A stretch of 26,737 nucleotides of DNA. Origin: Chloroflexota bacterium (GTDB lineage Bacteria > Chloroflexota > Dehalococcoidia > Lucifugimonadales > Australimonadaceae). Below are positions 1-6,452 of this stretch, piece by piece. Position numbers and translations under genes: made by a program. The stretch covers positions 1 through 26,737 of the forward strand of contig JAPPFU010000083.1 in the NCBI GenBank assembly GCA_028875085.1. Reading direction: 5' to 3'. The notes beneath the pieces were generated by a model. The model was not told where the DNA came from, did not search any database, and was given only the letters and a program-made list of their open reading frames with translations. The stretch's first letter is position 1; every line of letters starts with the position of its first letter.

Positions 1-239
1 AGCTCTGGCTGCTGGTGCTGTCTCGCGTCGTGCTCGTGCCGGTGATCGCGGCGGTCAGCTACGAGATCATCCGCTTCAACGCCGCCCACGGCGACTGGGC
101 CGTCGCGCGCATGCTGATCGCCCCCGGCGTCGCGCTCCAGAAGCTCACCACCCGCAAGCCCGACGATAGTCAGATAGAGGTCGCCATCGCCGCGATGAAC
201 GGCGCCATCGAAGCTGACCGCGCCGCCCAAGCCGCATAA
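1..239 (+). CDS. DUF1385 family membrane protein, C-terminal fragment
   Basis: This is the last 78 or so codons of a gene that begins before the window; the reading frame opens at base 3 and ends in TAA. The visible protein begins with a hydrophobic stretch (LWLLVLSRVVLVPVIAAV), followed by SYEIIRF and then LQKLTTRKPDD and QIEVAIAAMN. The pattern SYE(I/L)-R followed by LQ-LTTR-P-D-QIEVA is what I know as the C-terminal end of the DUF1385 (YqhQ-like) family, polytopic membrane proteins with no settled biochemical role. OsmC starts 25 bases downstream on the same strand, so the two may be cotranscribed. The family call rests on motif memory and only the tail is visible. Confidence 0.72.
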   Translation, partial: LWLLVLSRVVLVPVIAAVSYEIIRFNAAHGDWAVARMLIAPGVALQKLTTRKPDDSQIEVAIAAMNGAIEADRAAQAA

Positions 240-264
240 CGTCATCTCCGCACGGAGGCTCCCT

Positions 265-696
265 ATGTCCGCCGCCGTAACCGTCCAAAGCATCAATCGC
301 ATGACCCACCTCGTCGCAGGCGACGGCCACGCCATCGTCGCCGACGAACCGCCCGACGCCGGCGATGACCTGGGAATGGACCCCTACCAACTGCTGCTGA
401 GCGCGCTCGGGGCGTGCACGGCTATGACGCTGCGCATGTACGCCGAGCGCAAGGGGTGGCCGCTCGAATCGGTCAACGTGCGCCTCACCCACGAGCGCGT
501 CCACGCCCGCGACTGCGAAGACTGCGAAGAGGGCAGCGAGGGCTATGTGGAGGTCATTCGCCGCGAGGTCAGCGTCAAGGGCGCGCTGGACGCCGAGCAA
601 CTCGACCGCCTGCGCTACATCGCCACGCGCTGCCCCGTGCACCGCACCCTCGCCGCCGCCCCCCAGGTCATCGACGCCCTCTCCCTCGCCGAGTAA
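265..696 (+). CDS. OsmC/Ohr family peroxide reductase
   Basis: A 143-residue protein, the usual length for OsmC-like proteins, which reduce organic hydroperoxides in the cytoplasm with a pair of cysteines. Both expected cysteines are visible: Cys51 in LSALGACTAMTL, and Cys123 in ATRCPVHRTL near the C-terminus. The segment DPYQLLLSALGAC matches the family pattern in which substrates enter between two subunits. An extra pair, Cys84 and Cys87 (DCEDCEEG), sits in the middle; I do not know its role. The ATG follows GGAGG with about 5 bases between. It lies 25 bases after the DUF1385 gene and converges on the EamA transporter gene, with a palindromic repeat between their ends. The exact substrate cannot be told from sequence. 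Confidence 0.9.
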   Translation: MSAAVTVQSINRMTHLVAGDGHAIVADEPPDAGDDLGMDPYQLLLSALGACTAMTLRMYAERKGWPLESVNVRLTHERVHARDCEDCEEGSEGYVEVIRREVSVKGALDAEQLDRLRYIATRCPVHRTLAAAPQVIDALSLAE

Positions 697-734
697 GGCC
701 GCCGCTCTTCCCGCGCCGCTGTAATCGAAGCGAG

Positions 735-754
735 ATTCCCGCTTTCGCGGGAAT
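735..754. repeat. 20-bp dRS3-like palindrome, possible bidirectional terminator
   Basis: The sequence ATTCCCGC-TTTC-GCGGGAAT is a perfect inverted repeat with 8-bp arms and a 4-base loop. It matches the ATTCCC...GGGAAT core of the dRS3-type repeats known from Neisseria and seen in many other bacteria. It lies alone in the 96-base gap between the converging ends of the OsmC and EamA genes, so it could form a terminator hairpin on either strand, although neither side has a T-run. Whether it belongs to a dispersed family in this genome cannot be seen from one copy. Confidence 0.7.
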
Positions 755-792
755 GACGGTGTGGGGGCGCAATGCACACGGCGCCCGCTCCC

Positions 793-1701
793 TCACGCCC
801 GCGCCTGCATCTCGGAGCGGACGGCGAGAGCGACCCCCGCGAACAGCAGCGCGCCGCCAGGCAGGATCGTCCACGGCGGAACCTCCCCCAACACCGGTAT
901 CGCCAGCAGCGTGGCGATAATGGGCTCGCCCCGCGTGGACATCGCCACGGTCGTGGCGGGCGCGTGGGCAAGCGCCCAATTCAGCGTCGAATGCCCCACC
1001 GCCTGCGGGATGAGTCCCGCCAGCGCAATCCACAGGTAAGCGTCCGTCGGCAGGCCCGTCATCCGCGCGCCGGAGCCGAGCGCGGCGGCGCACAGCAGCA
1101 CGGCGGCGATGGCGTAGATAATGGTGACGTAGGGCAGGAACGGAACGCGCCGCCGCACCTTCCTGCCGACCAGCAGGTTGCCGCCCATAGCGACGGCGCC
1201 GACGGCGGCGAGCGCGTCGCCCCCGAGGTGTCCTGCGCCCCCCGCCTCTCCCGTCGCCAACACCAAGCCGCCCGCCACGCTCAGCGCGACGGCAAAGGCC
1301 ATCAGCGCGCCTACCCTGTCCCGCATCGCAAAGTGAGACCCCAACGCGGCGAATACCGGCGTCGTCGTTACGAGGAAGACCGAGTTGGCGAGCGAGGTGA
1401 GTTGCAGCGAGGCGATCCACGCCGCGAAGTGCGCGGCCAAGAACGCGCCCGCCAGCAGCAGCCACGGCGCGTCCTCGCGGCGGACGGCGGCGAACTGGCG
1501 GCGCGCCGTGATGAGCGCGAACACTCCCACCGCGCCCGCCCCGACGACCATGCGGTAGGCCGCGATTGCAAGCGCGTCCGCCTCCGCCAAGCGGATGAAG
1601 ATGGCCGCCGCTCCGATTGCCGCAACCCCCAACGCCAACGCCCCGAACAGCGCCGCGTTGGAGACGCCTGCATGCCCGCCGCTGCCCCGTTCCGCGTCCA
1701 T
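793..1701 (-). CDS. EamA-domain (DMT superfamily) transporter
   Basis: A 302-residue, strongly hydrophobic protein, the standard size for a ten-helix drug/metabolite transporter built from two EamA repeats. Alternating hydrophobic segments run throughout (for example ALALGVAAIGAAAIFIRLAE near the start). The first repeat ends with LTSLANSVFLVTTTPVFAALGSHFAM and the second with ALAHAPATTVAMSTRGEPIIATLLAIPVLGE; the small-residue and Pro/Glu pattern closing each repeat is typical of EamA. Proteins of this class export small metabolites or amino acids; the substrate is unknown here. It lies 40 bases downstream of alaX on the same strand and is probably the last gene of that transcript. No strong ribosome binding site precedes the ATG, which fits translation following on from alaX. 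Confidence 0.88.
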   Translation of the reverse strand: MDAERGSGGHAGVSNAALFGALALGVAAIGAAAIFIRLAEADALAIAAYRMVVGAGAVGVFALITARRQFAAVRREDAPWLLLAGAFLAAHFAAWIASLQLTSLANSVFLVTTTPVFAALGSHFAMRDRVGALMAFAVALSVAGGLVLATGEAGGAGHLGGDALAAVGAVAMGGNLLVGRKVRRRVPFLPYVTIIYAIAAVLLCAAALGSGARMTGLPTDAYLWIALAGLIPQAVGHSTLNWALAHAPATTVAMSTRGEPIIATLLAIPVLGEVPPWTILPGGALLFAGVALAVRSEMQARA

Positions 1702-1741
1702 ACCGCGCAGAGGCTAGCGCAACGAGGCAGCGGGCGTGCCC

Positions 1742-2458
1742 TCAGGCGTCCGCCACCTCGATGCGGAGGCGCTTGTTGATGCGCCCCTTGCTCTCGTGGC
1801 CGACCACCTTGATGCGCCCCACCTCCGCCGTGCTCGACACGTGCGTCCCGCCGTCCGCCTGCATATCCAACCCTCGGATGTCCAGTACGCGCACTTTGCG
1901 GATGCATGGCGGCAGCAGGTTGATTTTGGTGCGGATGAGCTCGGGGTTACGATCCGCGGCGTCGCGCTCCATGAACGAGACGACGACCGCGCGGTCGGCG
2001 GCCACCTCCGCGTTCGCGCTGGCCTCCACCCGCTCGGCGAAATCCGCGCTCATCGAGTCGAGCTCGAAGTCCATCCGCGCCGCCAAAGGCGTCATATTGG
2101 AGCCGGTGACCGATGCCCCGAAGTCGCGGTAGATGACGCCGCACAACACATGCAGCGCCGTATGCGTCCGCATCAGCGCGTGCCGACGCTCCCAATCCAG
2201 CGCCCCCGTAACGCGCGACCCCACTGGCGGCGGCTCGGCGCCCTCCAGTTCGTGCCATAGCTGAGCGCCGTCGCGCCGCACCTTGACCACGCGCCAAACC
2301 GCGCCGCCCGCGCTCAGCGTCCCCAAGTCGTGCGGTTGGCCCCCTCCTCCGGGGAAGAAAGCCGTGCGGTCGAGCGCAACGGTGGCGCCATCGACGGCGG
2401 CCACCGACGCCTCGAACTCGCGCAGATAGGCGTCGGTGTGGAACAGCGCTTCGGTCAT
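1742..2458 (-). CDS. Alanyl-tRNA editing protein AlaX-like
   Basis: A 238-residue free-standing editing domain that hydrolyses mischarged Ser-tRNA-Ala (or Gly-tRNA-Ala) in the cytoplasm. It carries the AlaRS-like block FFPGGGGQPHDLGTL (residues 34-48), the first metal-binding motif HTALH (His99, His103), and the C-terminal block DMQADGGTHVSSTAEVG with His206. In AlaRS and many AlaX proteins the residue four before that His is a zinc-binding Cys; here it is Asp202, a variant I believe is common in a free-standing subgroup. The start at 2458 was chosen over longer options because GGAG lies just upstream and the homology begins there. It sits 20 bases after the MmgE/PrpD gene and 40 before the EamA gene. 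Confidence 0.87.
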   Translation of the reverse strand: MTEALFHTDAYLREFEASVAAVDGATVALDRTAFFPGGGGQPHDLGTLSAGGAVWRVVKVRRDGAQLWHELEGAEPPPVGSRVTGALDWERRHALMRTHTALHVLCGVIYRDFGASVTGSNMTPLAARMDFELDSMSADFAERVEASANAEVAADRAVVVSFMERDAADRNPELIRTKINLLPPCIRKVRVLDIRGLDMQADGGTHVSSTAEVGRIKVVGHESKGRINKRLRIEVADA

Positions 2459-2478
2459 AGCTCCGGGCGGGCGCTCCG

Positions 2479-3840
2479 CTAGCCGCCCTGCGCCGAAGCG
2501 AGGCGCATCAACGCCGTAACGTCCGGCGCGCGGTCGAGGTTCCACGCCGCGTCCAGCAACCGCGCAGCCTGGTCGGTGGGAAACACCTCCGTCGCCAGGT
2601 CGGTGAACTTGGCTTCCAACGCCGCGTCGGACATCGGATTCTGCGGCGTGCCGATTGCGTGCTCGACGAACGTCTCCAGCGTCCGCCCATCGGCCAGGTG
2701 GACGCGGACGCGCGCCTGGTCTTCGGCCACCGATTCCTCCACCTCGCCGGTAACCGCGTCGCGGATGCGGGAGATGTCGGGGTCGGCGGCCTTGGCGTCG
2801 GTGAACTGGGCGTCGTGGCCCGCCCCGTCCACCAGCGCCGCTGCCGCGCAGTGCTGGAAGGAAAACTTGCCCTCCAAGCCCGTCCGCACCACGGGGCGGT
2901 TCATCAACTCCAGCACGAGCGGGTGCACGCCCAGGGAGATGGCGGCCACGTCGCCGGGCTTGAGCGCGTGCTCGTTACGCAGGCGGATAACCCCATCCTG
3001 TATGGGGTGGGAGACGATGCCGTTGGCGAAAGGCTTGAGGCCGTTGTTGCCCAACTCCCAACGCTCGCCAAAGCCGCCCAGCAACGCCTCCTCGCTGTGT
3101 CCTCCCGCCGACAGGATCGCCCAGAACCCGCGCCGCCCGCCCAATATGTCGTCCGGCCCGGTGAATCCTTGTGCCGCCAACTCCGCCGCTTGCAGGCCTG
3201 TCGACGCGGCGTGGCCCGGATGCAGCGCCTTGCCGTGGGTGCCGAGCAGTTCGCGCACGCCCGACGCGTGCGTGCCGCCTACGCCTAGTGCATGCGTCAT
3301 CCGGGCAGCGTCGAGGCCGTGGACGCGCCCCGCGCCCGCTACGGCGCCGAACAGACCGGCAGTGCCCGTTACGTGCCAGCCCTGGTCGTAGTGCCACGGG
3401 TAGACGGACATCGCCACGCGGCACGCCGTCTCCGCTCCCAGCGCAAACGCCGCCAGCGTGTCGAGGCCGTTGGCGCCCGTCTCCTCGGCGGCGGCAAGCA
3501 CTGCAGGCCAGACGGGCGCGCTCGGGTGCAGGATCGTCGGCAGATGAGTGTCGTCGTAGTCCTCGAGGTGGGCGAGGTAACCGTTGGCGAGGGCGGCGTT
3601 GAACGTGCCCGTGCGGATGTCCGTCCCGATCACCCGGGCTGCGGGGTTGCCGCCCTGGCGCCGCACCCACGCCGTGAGGATGCCCGCCGGTTCGTAGCGC
3701 GTCGCCGAAACGGCGATGCCCAATATGTTGATGAGCGTCCGCTTGGCCTCGTGCAGCGTCCAGCCCGGAAGGCCGGCGGCGGAGGCCGCGACGATGAAGC
3801 CGGCCAACGCGCGGGTGGGGCCTGCCGCCTGTGCCGCCAT
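2479..3840 (-). CDS. MmgE/PrpD family protein
   Basis: A 453-residue protein of the MmgE/PrpD family, which includes 2-methylcitrate dehydratase, cis-aconitate decarboxylase and iminodisuccinate epimerase. Family blocks visible include ALANGYLAHLEDYDDTH (the N-terminal helical domain with the conserved Asp-Asp-Thr-His), HPSAPVWPAVLAAAE, GVGGTHASGVRELLGTHGKALHPGHAASTGLQAAELA, and KFSFQHCAAAALVDG in the second domain. The start at 3840 is preceded by GGAGG eight bases upstream; a longer reading from 3879 has weaker support. No propionate or methylcitrate genes are nearby, so a role in the methylcitrate cycle is not supported and the substrate remains open. It is the first gene of a likely minus-strand transcript with the AlaX and EamA genes. 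Confidence 0.88.
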   Translation of the reverse strand: MAAQAAGPTRALAGFIVAASAAGLPGWTLHEAKRTLINILGIAVSATRYEPAGILTAWVRRQGGNPAARVIGTDIRTGTFNAALANGYLAHLEDYDDTHLPTILHPSAPVWPAVLAAAEETGANGLDTLAAFALGAETACRVAMSVYPWHYDQGWHVTGTAGLFGAVAGAGRVHGLDAARMTHALGVGGTHASGVRELLGTHGKALHPGHAASTGLQAAELAAQGFTGPDDILGGRRGFWAILSAGGHSEEALLGGFGERWELGNNGLKPFANGIVSHPIQDGVIRLRNEHALKPGDVAAISLGVHPLVLELMNRPVVRTGLEGKFSFQHCAAAALVDGAGHDAQFTDAKAADPDISRIRDAVTGEVEESVAEDQARVRVHLADGRTLETFVEHAIGTPQNPMSDAALEAKFTDLATEVFPTDQAARLLDAAWNLDRAPDVTALMRLASAQGG

Positions 3841-3920
3841 TCGAACCCTCCGGGCCGAGGTGATGGCGGAAGGATACACGAACGGCGCAGTGGCGGCGGC
3901 CCCTGTCGGCGATGCGCAGA

Positions 3921-3951
3921 GGGAACCCGGCAGCCGAACTGCCGGGTTCCC
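3921..3951 (-). terminator. Strong hairpin after the rsmD-coaD-coiled-coil genes
   Basis: A perfect inverted repeat with 13-bp arms (GGGAACCCGGCAG and its complement) and a 5-base loop lies 27 bases beyond the stop of the coiled-coil gene and about 80 bases before the MmgE/PrpD start. It is well placed to end the transcript from rsmD. No T-run follows on the minus strand, so it may be a non-canonical terminator or an RNA-stabilising stem. Confidence 0.65.
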
Positions 3952-3978
3952 TTACCCTTTCAGGCTATAGTGCGCGCG

Positions 3979-4554
3979 CTAGGAGGCCGCGCCCGCCGGC
4001 GCGTTGCCGTTGCTGGGCGCCGCGCTCGCCAACGCGGCCTCCATCTGGGCGGCTGCGGCTGCCGCTGCGGCGCGCTCCTCCGGCGGCGTCACCGAGGCGA
4101 TGCCCTTGCGGATGGTCTCGAGAACCTCGGCGACCTTGGTCTCGAGTTCGAGCAGCGTTTCGCGGGTGTAGGCGTTCGCGCCCCGGCGGCGCTGCTTGGC
4201 CTCCGTCTCGGTGCGCGCCAGTATCTGCTTGGCGCGCTCCTCCGCCTCGCGGATAATCTCCTCCCCGCGCTCCTTGCTCGCGGCAACCGTCGTGCTCTCT
4301 TCGACGAGCATCCGCGACTCCCGCTCGGCGGTTGCCCGCAGCCTGCGTACCTCGTTGGCCGTCTGCGATATGAGTTGGCTGCGGTGCTCGATGACCTCGG
4401 TGGCTTCCTGGATGTTCTTGGGGACTGCGAAACGCAGTTGCTCCACCAATTCCACCAGGCGCTCGCGGTCGACCATCGTCCTGCCGGTGATCGGCATCTT
4501 CTTGGCGCCGGCAGCCAGGTCCTCGAGCTTGTCGATCAGGTACATCAATTCCAT
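3979..4554 (-). CDS. Coiled-coil protein next to coaD, possibly DivIVA/SepIVA-like
   Basis: A 191-residue protein with no enzymatic motif. Residues 1-55 form a conserved-looking head (MELMYLIDKLEDL, then MVDRERLVELVEQLRFAVP). Residues 55-125 are charged heptad-rich sequence that should form a coiled coil (RSQLISQTANEVRRLRATAERES, EEIIREAEERAKQILARTETEAK). The end is an alanine-rich low-complexity tail. Proteins of this shape next to rsmD and coaD in other bacteria are often labelled ATP synthase B-like or DivIVA-like; the actinobacterial septation protein SepIVA is a possible relative. I chose the ATG at 4554 because GGGAGAG lies eight bases upstream. A GTG at 4587, overlapping the coaD stop as GTGA, is the alternative. 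The function is unknown. Confidence 0.8.
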   Translation of the reverse strand: MELMYLIDKLEDLAAGAKKMPITGRTMVDRERLVELVEQLRFAVPKNIQEATEVIEHRSQLISQTANEVRRLRATAERESRMLVEESTTVAASKERGEEIIREAEERAKQILARTETEAKQRRRGANAYTRETLLELETKVAEVLETIRKGIASVTPPEERAAAAAAAAQMEAALASAAPSNGNAPAGAAS

Positions 4555-4583
4555 GGTTCGCTCTCCCTTGAAGGTTCCCTCGC

Positions 4584-5066
4584 TCACGCTCCCCCCAGCC
4601 GAAGGCGCAGAGCCGCGACGACATTCGGGGGGACTAGTCCGTCGATTGCGCCTCCCAGGCGGGCCACCTCCCGCACGAGGCTCGAACGGACGAATTGATA
4701 CTGCAGGTCGGTGATGAGGCAGGCAACGTCGATCTCAGGAGCGAGACGCCGGTTCATCAGGGCCATCTCGAACTCATGCTCGAAGTCGGCGTTCTTGCGC
4801 AGTCCACGGACGATGACCTGTGCGCCCTGCGCGCGCACGAACTCCACGATGAGCCCGTCGAAGGTGGTTACCGATACGTTCGCTATGTTGGACGTCGCCT
4901 CCTCAATCATCGATAGGCGCTCGTCGGCGCTGAACAGCGCCTCACGCTCCGGACGCTCGAACACCGCCACCACCACACTGTCGAACAGACCAGCGGCGCG
5001 GTGCATGATGTCTAAGTGGCCCAGGTTCACCGGGTCGAACCGGCCGGGGTAGACGGCTCTCGTCAT
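4584..5066 (-). CDS. coaD: Phosphopantetheine adenylyltransferase
   Basis: A 160-residue enzyme, the family's usual length, that transfers AMP from ATP to 4'-phosphopantetheine, the penultimate step of coenzyme A synthesis in the cytoplasm. The nucleotidyltransferase signature is YPGRFDPVNLGHLDI (residues 6-20), with the His of GH at 17. RGLRKNADFEHEFEMALMNR and YQFVRSSLVREVARLGG are the expected later blocks. The signature has Arg9 where E. coli CoaD has Thr10, and Arg where the usual Lys42 lies; I recall the YPGRFDP form from Dehalococcoidia. Its ATG overlaps the rsmD stop in the arrangement ATGA (5063-5066), so translation of the two is coupled. Confidence 0.95.
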   Translation of the reverse strand: MTRAVYPGRFDPVNLGHLDIMHRAAGLFDSVVVAVFERPEREALFSADERLSMIEEATSNIANVSVTTFDGLIVEFVRAQGAQVIVRGLRKNADFEHEFEMALMNRRLAPEIDVACLITDLQYQFVRSSLVREVARLGGAIDGLVPPNVVAALRLRLGGA

Positions 5067-5611
5067 CGCGCCGCCTCGTAGAAAGCGAGGGACGAGTCAC
5101 CGTACCGCCTGTCCTGCGTCAGCGTCAGTGTCCCGCATCGGGTCGGCGCCTCTGCCCGCGACGGGTGGCCGACCACGACCACCGCATCTTCGGCGAGCAA
5201 GCCCCGCTCGACGATGCGCTCGACCAGCCGCGCCGGGAAGGGGTCGCGATAGGGCGGGTCCATCAGCACGATGTCGTAGGCGCCTTCCAACCGCTCTACG
5301 GCGCGGTGAACGTCGGCTTGGAGCACTGCCGCCCTGTCCTGCGCCTTTGCGGCGTGCAGGTTGGCGCGGATGTCGGCTGCCTGGCGGCGGTCGAACTCTA
5401 CGAAGGCGGCGTGGGCCGCCCCGCGGCTGAGCGCCTCGATGCCTAGCGATCCCGTGCCTGCGAACAGGTCTGCCACTACTGCGCCCTCGATTCCCCGCGG
5501 AGCTAATAGGTTGAACAGCGCGGTGCGCACGCGGTCGGTCGTTGGCCGCACGCCTGGCGCGCTGGGCGGCTTGAGCGCAACGCCCCGTGCCGCTCCGCCC
5601 GTGATGCGCAT
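5063..5611 (-). CDS. rsmD: 16S rRNA (guanine-N2)-methyltransferase RsmD
   Basis: A 182-residue SAM-dependent methyltransferase that in E. coli modifies G966 of 16S rRNA during 30S assembly. It opens with MRITGGAARG, the typical RsmD start. The SAM-binding motif is DLFAGTGSLGIEAL (48-61) and the catalytic DPPY is at 118-121. TTDRVRTALFNLL matches the family's RNA-facing helix. The ATG at 5611 is preceded by GGAGG at about 11 bases; a GTG ten codons upstream has no ribosome binding site. It is the first gene of the rsmD-coaD-coiled-coil transcript, with a good promoter about 70 bases upstream. Confidence 0.94.
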   Translation of the reverse strand: MRITGGAARGVALKPPSAPGVRPTTDRVRTALFNLLAPRGIEGAVVADLFAGTGSLGIEALSRGAAHAAFVEFDRRQAADIRANLHAAKAQDRAAVLQADVHRAVERLEGAYDIVLMDPPYRDPFPARLVERIVERGLLAEDAVVVVGHPSRAEAPTRCGTLTLTQDRRYGDSSLAFYEAAR

Positions 5612-5680
5612 CGCGATTGCCGACCTCCGCTTGCCAGCCACGCGGCGCGCCCCGGCTTGGCTCTACGGACGAGCGCGAGC

Positions 5681-5709
5681 ATCGTAGGAAGCGGCCTATG
5701 CCGGGTCAA
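5681..5709 (-). promoter_or_regulatory. Sigma-70-type promoter upstream of rsmD
   Basis: On the minus strand TTGACC (5704-5709) and TACGAT (5681-5686) are separated by exactly 17 bases. The spacing and match fit a housekeeping promoter, and the site lies about 70 bases before the rsmD ATG. The same TACGAT -10 box is used in the promoter I assign to the ilvB operon. Confidence 0.65.
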
Positions 5710-5779
5710 TGCGATAGCGATGAGAGTAATCGGGAATCGGCTCGCCGCCCGCTCCCGGCGCTCCAGGTGCCTCTCAACA

Positions 5780-5808
5780 TTGCGCCCGGCTGCGCCTAGC
5801 AGTACAAT
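5780..5808 (+). promoter_or_regulatory. Likely sigma-70-type promoter upstream of greA
   Basis: TTGCGC (5780-5785) and TACAAT (5803-5808) are separated by 17 bases and lie about 90 bases before the greA ATG, in the 285-base gap between the divergent rsmD and greA genes. I see no terminator or other conserved element in the roughly 85-base leader. Confidence 0.5.
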
Positions 5809-5896
5809 TGCGTATTCCCCCACTGAGCGCCTCCCCGTCCGCCGCGGGCTGATTGCCCCGCGCCGTGGAGAGCGCCCAAACGGGGCGAGGCGCGCC

Positions 5897-6379
5897 ATGG
5901 CCCAAGAGCAGACCTACCTCACGACCAAAGGACTGCGGGAGATCGAGGACGAGCTCGACCATCTCCGCACCGTCCGCCGCGAGGAGGTGGCCGACCGCAT
6001 CCACCAGTCCAAGGAGATCGGCTCCATGGGCGAGAACGCGGAGTACGAGGAGGCGATGAACGAGCTCGCCTTCTTGGAGGGGCGCATCCAGGAGTTGGAC
6101 GCGATGGTGCGCAACGCCGTCATCATCCCCGACCACACCTCGGCCAAGGGGAAGAAGGACACGGTCGAGATTGGCTCCATCGTCAAGGTGGAGGTCGCGG
6201 GCGCCGCCAAGTCCCGCGTCTACACCATCGTCGGCTCCGCCGAGGCTTCGCCGACGGACGGGCGCATCTCCAACGAGTCGCCCATCGGCCAGGCACTGAT
6301 GGGAAAGAAGGCCGGCGACGAGGTGGAATTCAGCGTCCCATCCGGCAAGCAGCGCCTCAAGGTGCTCCAAGTCCGTTAG
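5897..6379 (+). CDS. greA: Transcription elongation factor GreA
   Basis: A 160-residue protein (family about 158) that enters the RNA polymerase secondary channel and stimulates cleavage of backtracked RNA. The N-terminal coiled coil runs from about residue 8 to 75, with the tip at IGSMGENAEYEEA (41-53). The C-terminal FKBP-like domain follows, ending SNESPIGQALMGKKAGDEVEFSVPSGKQRLKVLQV. Aligned by eye to E. coli GreA, the tip residues Asp41 and Glu44 correspond to Ser43 and Glu46, so one of the two acidic residues used in cleavage is missing. The start is the ATG where GreA homology begins; longer in-frame readings are not needed. lysS follows 73 bases later. Confidence 0.93.
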   Translation: MAQEQTYLTTKGLREIEDELDHLRTVRREEVADRIHQSKEIGSMGENAEYEEAMNELAFLEGRIQELDAMVRNAVIIPDHTSAKGKKDTVEIGSIVKVEVAGAAKSRVYTIVGSAEASPTDGRISNESPIGQALMGKKAGDEVEFSVPSGKQRLKVLQVR

Positions 6380-6452
6380 CCCGCCGCCGTTCGCCTTGTA
6401 GAATCTCCGGCGGCGCAGGCCGTCCCGCCAATGGCCGCGCGCCCTGATACCT

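Noticed and set aside
3871..3876. TATCCT on the minus strand as the promoter of the MmgE/PrpD gene
   Set aside because: The expected -35 position is pure GC with no match, so the evidence is too weak.
6399..6404. TAGAAT before lysS as a promoter -10 box
   Set aside because: No acceptable -35 box lies 16-18 bases upstream, and lysS may be read from the greA promoter.
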